A DNA stretch of 64,000 nucleotides, from the NCBI GenBank assembly GCA_965284565.1, contig OZ260100.1, forward strand, positions 1,612,001 through 1,676,000, read 5' to 3'. Positions 18,601-24,500 of this stretch are shown piece by piece. The notes beneath the pieces are model-generated. The model had not been told where the DNA came from. It saw only the letters and a program-made list of their open reading frames with translations, and searched no databases. The stretch comes from BRH-c54 sp965284565 (GTDB lineage: Bacteria; Bacteroidota; Bacteroidia; Flavobacteriales_E; Vicingaceae). Numbering within the stretch: position 1 is the stretch's first letter; every line of letters starts with the position of its first letter. The translations under genes and the position numbers were made by a program.

Positions 18601-20024
18601 ATCCAAATACAACAGTTACAAATATTACTTGCGGAGGTGTTTGTGACGGACAAATTATAGCTAATCCAACAGGGGGAACAACACCTTATACAATTTCATT
18701 TAATCCTGGAGGAACTGCTAACCCACAAACTAATCTTTGTGCAGGAGTTTATACAGTAACAGTTACCGATTCTATTGGATGTATTGGTGTCTCAGTTGAT
18801 ACTGTTTTAGCACCAGACGTTATGGTTACCAATATCAACTCAACAGATATAACATGTAATGGAGCAAATGATGGTACAGCAACTGTAAATGTTATTGGAG
18901 GAGTTCCAAATTATAACTTTTCTTGGTCTCCATCATCACAAAGTGGACAAACAGCAACAGGATTAAATGCAGGAGTTCACATTGTTACAATTACTGATGA
19001 TAATGGTTGTAGTGTGGTTGATAGTGTTACTATTACTGAACCTTCAGCAATTTCTATTACTTCATCAACAACAGATGTAACCTGTTCTTCTGTGTGTGAT
19101 GGAGCTGCAACTGTTGTAGTTAGTGGTGGTGCAGGTGGTTACTCATTCCAATGGAATGGAGATTTAACTCCTGGACAAACAAATACAGCATCAAATTTAT
19201 GTTTTGGAGCTAATGATCTTGTTGTAACTGACCAAAATGGATGTACAGATTCGTTTACTGTAAATATTGGAGCTATTGATACCGTATTGGCTTTTGCTGG
19301 AAATGATACCAATGTTTGTTTTGGCTCTCCAATAACATTAATAGGAAATGGCATTGGAAATATAGCATCCGTAGAATGGTTTGAGTTGCCTAGCATGACT
19401 TCAATAGCAACTACTGATACCATAACTGTTACTCCAACATCAGCGGGGCAAGTTTGCTATGTTTATCAGGTTTATGGAGCTAATGCAGGTTGTTTTGATA
19501 TGGACACCCTTTGTATAACCATAGATCCGCTACCTATCGCTAATGCAGGGCCTGATGTTACTATTTTTGAAGAAGGTTCTACTCAGCTAAACGGTAGTGG
19601 AGGCGTAACGTACACTTGGACACCTAGCTATGGCTTAAGTGATACCACCATTGCCAATCCGATTGCGAACCCGATGCAAACTACTACTTATTATTTAACA
19701 GTAACATCTGCTGCAGGGTGTGTTTCTACAGATAGCGTAGTAGTAACGGTATTACCAAAAATTGTTTTCCCAGATGGTATTACACCAAATGGAGATGGAG
19801 TAAATGATGTTTGGATAATCGACTTTATAGAAGAATTCCCAAATAATGTTGTTGAAATTTATAACCGTTGGGGAGAATTATTGTTCCATGCAGATGGATA
19901 TAAACAAGATTGGGATGGAAGCTATAATGGTAAACCATTACCAATAGGAACTTATTATTTTGTAATAGAGTTAAACGATGGAAAAACTAAACCTTATACA
20001 GGTCCAATAACCATTTTAAGGTAA
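9606..20024 (+). CDS. Giant T9SS-exported surface adhesin with about 38 SprB-type repeats
   Basis: A 3472-residue cell-surface protein, probably an adhesin. A Sec signal peptide (about residues 1-24, ending NLFA) is followed by an N-terminal beta-rich domain (about 25-265) with the YWVGNSGSWNDASHW start common in Bacteroidota surface proteins. Then come about 38 SprB-type repeats of some 70-80 residues (about 276-3221), an Ig-like segment, and a C-terminal domain of the gliding-motility/CHU_C type (about 3383-3472) with ITPNGDGVNDVW, YNRWGELLF and WDGSYNGKPLPIGTYYFV. That C-terminus is the expected type B T9SS signal. SprB of Flavobacterium johnsoniae, the moving adhesin of gliding, has the same repeats, but sharing repeats does not prove a motility role. 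A porP/sprF-type gene follows after 8 bases, as in sprB-sprF. Confidence 0.93.
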   Translation: MKFIKICVVVFTLVISTISFNLFAADFYWVGNSGSWNDASHWALSSGGQGGAGVPSQNDNVVFDNLSVSQPSNISVQQQVFCSSFNVQTSKNIVFSSLPSATLTVNGNFEVNDFYKNEFYGKTIFSSNQPETQINTNRTTFLGDVEFNAQTKFMLIDDLVLTDSNFIYLIKGELLIENITVYSGGIDVRSNSPKKITTKNAVIYNHQKVRFDANNFTLNNNGSDIIIYRRAQDVNTGNLDKDKITFSNGSKLTNTCGAVPFTITTSVISNYNGFGVSCAGVCDAIVYVSITGGVGPFTILWLGPGTPVNDTLFNSCQGNVGVQVTDMGQNPPFGTQCTDQVFVTNPIALAINLIGIIQPTCNGDCDGAIGTNVAFGVAPYSISWVQVPDTTSTITNICAGGYDINVVDANGCTATQNFVLTEPAPLTFQLDSTNIDCFGTCTGTATVSNEAGANGPPYSYSWLPNGEITSGITNLCPGSYTVTVSDGDGCSTTDSVNITIPNQMQWDTIAQNVSCGGVCDGSITVNILSGGTAPFTHNWSTGATNNGLSSTISGLCAGTYTDSIVDGNGCDTVITIIITEPDILLTSTTSSNVTCFSDCDGYAVTTTTGGTPVYTYTWSSIPVGLPFSGQGTDSIFNLCPGQYVVSIVDANNCSTSDTITITEPALLVANPSSTDMSCSGVCDGSVTANPIGGTTPYSYVWTGPGGPYNTQSVNSLCAGTYVVTVTDSNNCVAIDSVTVTSPQPLAITTNKTDMSCNGVCDGTATATITGGTTPFTIVWTSVPAGQVAVGQGTTFISALCAGTYTINVTDSNGCTANASVVINEPTSINANLTQTEVTCNGGCDASATVTPSGGIAPYSVSWNGFAFVPVVGGFNTINGLCAGNHTVIVRDANNCTTTINFTITEPNALITSTVGIDLSCNGICNGTATTTPSGGSGTYTFTWTTIPAGLTFTGQGTNAITNLCAGTYIVNITDTSNCSVNDTIVIAEPQAINPNTQFSNMSCNGVNDGSAVAVPTGGNPAYNISWVSLPGNTPIAGNPINGLGAGQYEVTIVDANGCEVKDTITITNPPVLNLNVTATNASCQAVCDGSAVAVASGGTPGYSYQWDANAGSQTTDSATNLCAGTYNVTVTDTNGCTTSGNVTIAPSITINITSTAITISCNGVCDGSATANPSGGTLPYSYSWSNGDTTQTATGLCPGMVFVTVTDANGCTAVDSVNMPVDPSVLVPNGVIDQQITCAGNCDGMVSSAPTGGTPPYSISWSVPDTNNVCAGIAVVTVTDTNGCVQSDTLVLIAPDTIAPNPTITNVLCGGSNTGSICVAPTGGTPGYTFVWSGGLGTNACINNVPAGIYSVTITDSSGCSRVDTFTITEPSALSSNPIQTNVSCFGANDGSASVTVSGGVAPYTYTWSTTDTTSSITNLAPGNYSVTVMDSNGCTTVQNFTITEPNQLLANVSGTGVACGGAPCTGSVTANPTGGVPGFTYLWSTNSNPNLGTTQSLTNLCPDTYIVTVTDTNGCTAVDSFTVTAPTTLTVALTSTNPTCNGDIDGTATATPSGGTAPYTYSWVGTCAPSPNNTATVTGLCAGNYTVTVTDSLGCSFIGNVTLTDPDPIAANPTVTNANCGVCDGVIATFPTGGDGVYSHSWSTGATSSTITNLCAGFYTDTITDNSGCVAVITIAVSNPTGPSGITSTVNNATCFGACDGSLNALPIGGTAPFSYAWTSVPPGGPYANDSTLTGLCAGTYNLTLTDASNCVLAASVVVGQADSITENLNISDATCLGTCDGIASVAPSGGTGPYIYLWSNGATTSSTSGLCVGAASVTITDANGCSKVVNFNITSPSQLTASTSTTDATCNGNCDGTATATPNGGTAPYTYSWDDALNQTTQTAIGLCAGSYNVQVTDVNGCTTVETVVTNEPAVITPNLTTTDATCGNADGTAGVAPTGGTPGYTYLWDFGPVVPNVTGLLAGTYSVTITDNNGCSVVVPVTISNANGPSISLNTTNATCSGVCDGSASVAVTSGVPPYTYLWSNSATTTSINGLCAGNYTVQVTDGNGCITAQAFTISDNSPISVSVSTIDATCNSVCDGSAIATPSGGTAPYTYSWSTGHTINAVAGLCAGNYTVTVTDALGCSVVQNVSINSPSNLTVNVSGSNASCNGGSNGTATATPNGGTAPYTYSWNTGATTASISGLIAGTYTVTVTDANGCSTTGNVTIGEGSNITATINTTDATCGICDGTATVTAPAGGAGGPYTYSWLPGGQTTSSINGLCPGAYTVEVTDNNGCSNTFNVLISNPNGPFLSMSADSVTCFGDCDGTANVTVTSGTAPFIYQWDDPSLSNLDSAVNLCAGLYNVVVQDANGCISVDSVTVGTPQQILANITSTNPTCNGVCDGTATANPTGGIGTYTFVWSNGQLTPTATNLCAGTHTVIITDQNGCSITDSVTLTEPTSINITASSTNPTCNGDCDATALATASGGTAPYTYSWNTTPVQNNSLATALCAGTYTVTVTDANGCLDSAVVNVVDNAILITSTNITPPTCNGNCDGTATTTPSGGAAPYSYSWSNGQTTATAINLCAGTYTVTITDGNNCTTTDTVVINNAAIVNDSTVVTNPTCGVCNGAVTSTPVGGVGPYDFVWTAVTGPNPSLPVTTTNAASSTVNGLCAGTIQLQLNDLGTGCVSTHTIVINSDVTATVNMTSTDETCTNACNGTALASVSGGTAPYTFSWSPSGGSDSLATNLCSGFYTVTITDANGCILSDTVTINTNDLNLSISNIIPESCFGACDGVVVVSVGAGTSPFTYQWNVTNPVQTTPTANNLCTGTYTAVVTDSLNCVDSISATITGPTQLVPSTTVTTPISCNGVCDGAVIVNPNGGSAPYTYLWDDPLAQTSQTATGLCAGTYVVVVTDANGCSENDTVTLNEPSAVLANEVIVTPACNVCDGSITLNPTGGVGPYSFSWTTPNSPPNPNTAMITNLCAGAYSVDITDQGTGCVTTFNYALSNTNAPDPNTTVTNITCGGVCDGQIIANPTGGTTPYTISFNPGGTANPQTNLCAGVYTVTVTDSIGCIGVSVDTVLAPDVMVTNINSTDITCNGANDGTATVNVIGGVPNYNFSWSPSSQSGQTATGLNAGVHIVTITDDNGCSVVDSVTITEPSAISITSSTTDVTCSSVCDGAATVVVSGGAGGYSFQWNGDLTPGQTNTASNLCFGANDLVVTDQNGCTDSFTVNIGAIDTVLAFAGNDTNVCFGSPITLIGNGIGNIASVEWFELPSMTSIATTDTITVTPTSAGQVCYVYQVYGANAGCFDMDTLCITIDPLPIANAGPDVTIFEEGSTQLNGSGGVTYTWTPSYGLSDTTIANPIANPMQTTTYYLTVTSAAGCVSTDSVVVTVLPKIVFPDGITPNGDGVNDVWIIDFIEEFPNNVVEIYNRWGELLFHADGYKQDWDGSYNGKPLPIGTYYFVIELNDGKTKPYTGPITILR
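10431..19270 (+). repeat. SprB-type protein repeat array, about 38 diverged units
   Basis: I count about 38 units by eye. Each follows the pattern TCNGxCDGTAT, GGTxPYTYSW, LCAGTYTVTVTD and NGCT, then a T/S-rich strand and often EP. Spacing varies between about 65 and 90 residues. The units are diverged in DNA, so the array is old compared with the HYR array downstream. Nearly every unit carries four cysteines: one before NG, one in CDG, one in LCAG and one in NGC. The generic SprB family profile as I know it has only the first and last strongly, so the inner pair is a speciality of this protein (see findings). Confidence 0.85.
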
Positions 20025-20032
20025 GTTATAAG

Positions 20033-20968
20033 ATGAAATTGTATATGAAGAATTATATATTAATATTGGTTTTAATATTGTCGGGAAGTATGGTATTTGC
20101 TCAGCAATTACCACATTTTAGTCAGTATTATTTAAATGATTTTTTGATTAACCCAGCAATAGCAGGAGCAAACAACTATTTCGAAGGGAAATCAAGTCAT
20201 CGTTATCAGTGGGAAGGAATAACAGATGCTCCTCGTACGTATACGTTAAGTGTAAACGGACCAATGAAAAATGAAAAGATGGGGTTGGGAGGTTATCTTT
20301 TTACCGATATGGTAGGACCAACTAGAAGAACAGGTTTTAATCTAGCATATTCTTATCATGTTAGATTAAACGAAACACTTAAACTATCTTTTGGGTTATC
20401 AGCAGGAGTAATGCAGTTTATGATAGACGGTTCTAAAGTTACGCTAAGAGATGAGGGGGATGTTATTTTAACCAATGGAGTACAAAAAGTATTGGTGCCC
20501 GATGCAGGTTTTGGAACTTACTTATATCACGAGAAATATTATATCGGATTTTCTGCACCACAATTATTAAATAGTAGAGTGAAGTTTTTTAACGAAGGAG
20601 ATAATCCAAATGGAACCTTACCGGCTCACTTTTTCTTAACAGGGGGTTATAAGTTTGATATAACGGATGATTTTATGTTAGAACCTTCATTTTTTGTAAA
20701 ATATATTTCTCCAGCTCCTGTAATGTATGATGGTAGTTTAAGAATAATGTACAAACAAAAAGTTTGGTTAGCAGGAACATACCGTCATCGTGATGCTGTT
20801 GCTGTTTCGGTGGGTTATTTGATTTACGATTATTTTACTGTAGCTTATGCGTATGATTTTACCACCACCAATTTAAAAAATTACAATAATGGTTCGCATG
20901 AGTTGATGATAGGTATTAGGTTTCATAAAAATGAACCGAAAACAACTTCAGCTCCCTCTATAAATTAA
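20033..20968 (+). CDS. PorP/SprF-family type IX secretion outer-membrane protein (cassette 1)
   Basis: A 311-residue outer-membrane beta-barrel of the PorP/SprF family. A signal peptide ends at VFAQ, then the family start QQLPHFSQYYLNDFLINPAI, the GLGGYLFTDMVGPT strand, and a C-terminal GYLIYDYFTVAYAYDFTTT followed by NGSHELMIGIRF. SprF is required for delivery of SprB to the surface, and PorP-like proteins accompany type B T9SS cargo. The 8-base gap to the giant adhesin implies a dedicated partner. Translation may start at the ATG at 20045 (MKNYILIL). The last residues, SAPSIN, and the 3' flank are repeated almost exactly at the end of cassette 2. Confidence 0.93.
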   Translation: MKLYMKNYILILVLILSGSMVFAQQLPHFSQYYLNDFLINPAIAGANNYFEGKSSHRYQWEGITDAPRTYTLSVNGPMKNEKMGLGGYLFTDMVGPTRRTGFNLAYSYHVRLNETLKLSFGLSAGVMQFMIDGSKVTLRDEGDVILTNGVQKVLVPDAGFGTYLYHEKYYIGFSAPQLLNSRVKFFNEGDNPNGTLPAHFFLTGGYKFDITDDFMLEPSFFVKYISPAPVMYDGSLRIMYKQKVWLAGTYRHRDAVAVSVGYLIYDYFTVAYAYDFTTTNLKNYNNGSHELMIGIRFHKNEPKTTSAPSIN

Positions 20969-21025
20969 GAAGCTAATAAAAGTATATAAAAAAACCACTT
21001 TGGAACTCCAAAGTGGTTTTTTTGT
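20948..21025 (+). repeat. 78-base porP-tail repeat, copy 1
   Basis: It covers the last codons of the first PorP/SprF gene (SAPSIN), its stop codon, a spacer and the terminator. Copy 2 (26787-26864) is identical at 75 of 78 positions by my alignment. The differences are one T/A in the serine/isoleucine region and two T/C in the spacer. The porP genes themselves are strongly diverged upstream of this point. Confidence 0.9.
20988..21023 (+). terminator. Rho-independent terminator of adhesin cassette 1
   Basis: Stem CCACTTTGG (20995-21003), loop AACT, stem CCAAAGTGG (21008-21016), with seven A before and seven T after it, which extend the pairing. This is a textbook intrinsic terminator and, being symmetrical, could also work from the other side. 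Confidence 0.9.
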
Positions 21026-21105
21026 GTTTAAATAAAATAAATTTAAAAGTATTATATTTATAATTAGTATGTTATGCTTGTTTTGACAATGAATGTAAAA
21101 AAAAA

Positions 21106-21136
21106 TTTGTTTGTTACGATGATTATTATACTTTCG
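21106..21136 (+). promoter_or_regulatory. Promoter of adhesin cassette 2
   Basis: TTTG (21106-21109), a spacer of exactly 19 bases, then TACTTTCG (21129-21136): a one-mismatch TAnnTTTG. The transcript would start about 21142, just before the ATG at 21158, so the in-frame ATG at 21074 is unlikely to be used. With the terminator at 20988-21023 it makes cassette 2 an independent transcription unit. Confidence 0.55.
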
Positions 21137-21157
21137 CAGAAACTAAATTATTATACA

Positions 21158-21553
21158 ATGACGAAAAAAAGTATTATTTATCCATTTTTAGTACTGATGA
21201 CTATCGGTTCTGTTAGTGGGGGAGAATTGAAAATGTCAGCAGATCAATCCATTATTACTATTGATGAAAACTTAAATGAATGGGTTTTGGTAAAAGAAGA
21301 TGCTGGTATCAAAGTTTATTTTATGAAAGTTGAGGAAGAAGGGATGTGTCAGATTAAAATTAAATTTGAGAACACATTAAGTCAAGAAGTTAAATTTTAT
21401 TGGTCAATCAATAAAGGAGATAAAACTATTATAGATGCTAAACAAACTATAATCTCTGCCAATAATTCAGAAATTTTTATTGATTATTTAACACCAATAA
21501 AGTTTAGTTCAAAAGACTATTTTAATGAATTTATTATATCAATTTCTAAATAA
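21158..21553 (+). CDS. Small secreted protein of unknown function, first gene of cassette 2
   Basis: A 131-residue protein starting at MTKKSIIYPFLVLMTIGSVS, a Sec signal peptide. I chose this start over an in-frame ATG at 21074 because the predicted promoter lies between them and because the upstream extension is not signal-like. The mature part (about 110 residues) looks like a single beta-sandwich, with alternating strands such as WVLVKEDAGIKVYFMKVEE and a mid-region KIKFENTLSQEVKFYWSI. It has a single cysteine. Only 6 bases separate it from the HYR adhesin gene, so it is co-expressed and might be a chaperone, ligand or accessory subunit of that adhesin. I recognise no named family. Confidence 0.7.
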   Translation: MTKKSIIYPFLVLMTIGSVSGGELKMSADQSIITIDENLNEWVLVKEDAGIKVYFMKVEEEGMCQIKIKFENTLSQEVKFYWSINKGDKTIIDAKQTIISANNSEIFIDYLTPIKFSSKDYFNEFIISISK

Positions 21554-21559
21554 TTTAAG

Positions 21560-24500
21560 ATGAAAAAAAATTTATTATCGATATGTGCGTTAATACTTTC
21601 TGTATTTTTTATTCAGAATGTTAAATCTCAAACGTATACATTTACCAATTGTGGTGCTACAGGACGATTTGGTCCTACGCAAGCACAAGTTAATACAACA
21701 TATACAGGAGCTAATCCATTAACAGGAAATGTTACCATAAACACTCAGGGAATTCAAGAATGGTCTGTTCCTGCAAATGGTGTTTATACTATAGAAGTAA
21801 GAGGAGCTCAAGGAGGAGTGTCACCAACTTTTTTTGCTGGTGGTAATGGAGCTAGAATGATAGGTGAGTTTACATTTACTGCAGGTCAGTTGTTAAAAGT
21901 AGCTGTTGGTCAGCAAGGTCAGGCTACAATTGATAATGAAGGAGCTGGTGGTGGTGGTGGTTCTTTTGTGATGGATGTTGCAAATAACCCTATCATTATT
22001 GCTGGTGGTGGTGGTGGCGGTGCCAGAAATGTTGATGCCAACACTATAGGAGTTACTGGTATTACTGCTAATAATGGTTTGTGGGGAGGAAATGGTGGTA
22101 CAGCTGGTCAAGGTGGTAATTGTGGGCCTTGCACTAGTATCGGAGGAGGAGGAGGAGGAGGAATCCTAACAAATGGATCTGATGGTTCATCTAGACCTTC
22201 TACAGGAGGAAGATCTTTTTTAAATGGATTAATAGGAGGTCAGAATGAAGGCCCAGTAGCTACTGGTGGTGGCTTTGGTGGTGCTGGAGGAGGTGCTAAT
22301 AATTGTGGCTACGGTGGTGGTGGCGGAGGTTACTCTGGCGGAGGTCCAGGTGGCTGGAACGGTGGCTGCGGTGGTAGTGGTGGCGGAGGTGCCTCTTTCA
22401 ATTCTGGAATAAATCAATCTAATACAGCAGGGTTCAACACAGGAAATGGTATAGTTATTATTACTTTGTTATGTCCATCTTCTGCACCAACAATAACATG
22501 CCCTGCAAATATTGCTGTTAATAATGATGCAGGTAATTGTAGTGCAGTTGTAAATTATACTCCACCTTCTAATCCGTGTGCTACGACTGTTACTCAAACA
22601 GCTGGGTTACCAAGCGGTTCAGCTTTTCCAGTAGGAGTAACAACTAATACTTTTCAAGCTACCAATGCTTTTGGATCTACAACATGTTCTTTTACAGTAA
22701 CAGTAACTGACAATGAAAATCCAACGATAACATGCCCAGCCGATGTGACAATAAACACAGATGCGGGACAATGCACATCAACAGCAGCGATAGGTACAGC
22801 CACAGGAACAGACAACTGTGGTTCACCAACGATTACGAATGATGCACCAGCAAGTTTTCCAATAGGAAATACAACAGTAACCTGGACATCAACAGATGCA
22901 TCAAGCAACTTTGTAACGTGTACACAAGTAGTAACGGTTGTGGACAATGAAAATCCAACGATAACATGCCCAGCCGATGTGACAATAAACACAGATGCGG
23001 GACAATGCACATCAACAGCAGCGATAGGTACAGCCACAGGAACAGACAACTGTGGTTCACCAACGATTACGAATGATGCACCAGCAAGTTTTCCAATAGG
23101 AAACACAACAGTAACCTGGACATCAACAGATGCATCAAGCAACTTTGTAACGTGTACACAAGTAGTAACGGTTGTGGACAATGAAAATCCAACGATAACA
23201 TGCCCAGCCGATGTGACAATAAACACAGATGCGGGACAATGCACATCAACAGCAGCGATAGGTACAGCCACAGGAACAGACAACTGTGGTTCACCAACGA
23301 TTACGAATGATGCACCAGCAAGTTTTCCAATAGGAAATACAACAGTAACCTGGACATCAACAGATGCATCAAGCAACTTTGTAACGTGTACACAAGTAGT
23401 AACGGTTGTGGACAATGAAAATCCAACGATAACATGCCCAGCCGATGTGACAATAAACACAGATGCGGGACAATGCACATCAACAGCAGCGATAGGTACA
23501 GCCACAGGAACAGACAACTGTGGTTCACCAACGATTACGAATGATGCACCAGCAAGTTTTCCAATAGGAAACACAACAGTAACCTGGACATCAACAGATG
23601 CATCAAGCAACTTTGTAACGTGTACACAAGTAGTAACGGTTGTGGACAATGAAAATCCAACGATAACATGCCCAGCCGATGTGACAATAAACACAGATGC
23701 GGGACAATGCACATCAACAGCAGCGATAGGTACAGCCACAGGAACAGACAACTGTGGTTCACCAACGATTACGAATGATGCACCAGCAAGTTTTCCAATA
23801 GGAAACACAACAGTAACCTGGACATCAACAGATGCATCAAGCAACTTTGTAACGTGTACACAAGTAGTAACGGTTGTGGACAATGAAAATCCAACGATAA
23901 CATGCCCAGCCGATGTGACAATAAACACAGATGCGGGACAATGCACATCAACAGCAGCGATAGGTACAGCCACAGGAACAGACAACTGTGGTTCACCAAC
24001 GATTACGAATGATGCACCAGCAAGTTTTCCAATAGGAAACACAACAGTAACCTGGACATCAACAGATGCATCAAGCAACTTTGTAACGTGTACACAAGTA
24101 GTAACGGTTGTGGACAATGAAAATCCAACGATAACATGCCCAGCCGATGTGACAATAAACACAGATGCGGGACAATGCACATCAACAGCAGCGATAGGTA
24201 CAGCCACAGGAACAGACAACTGTGGTTCACCAACGATTACGAATGATGCACCAGCAAGTTTTCCAATAGGAAATACAACAGTAACCTGGACATCAACAGA
24301 TGCATCAAGCAACTTTGTAACGTGTACACAAGTAGTAACGGTTGTGGACAATGAAAATCCAACGATAACATGCCCAGCCGATGTGACAATAAACACAGAT
24401 GCGGGACAATGCACATCAACAGCAGCGATAGGTACAGCCACAGGAACAGACAACTGTGGTTCACCAACGATTACGAATGATGCACCAGCAAGTTTTCCAA

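Noticed and set aside
21074..21157. Upstream in-frame start for the small secreted protein of cassette 2
   Set aside because: A good promoter lies inside this stretch and the extra residues do not form a signal peptide, whereas the ATG at 21158 gives one directly.
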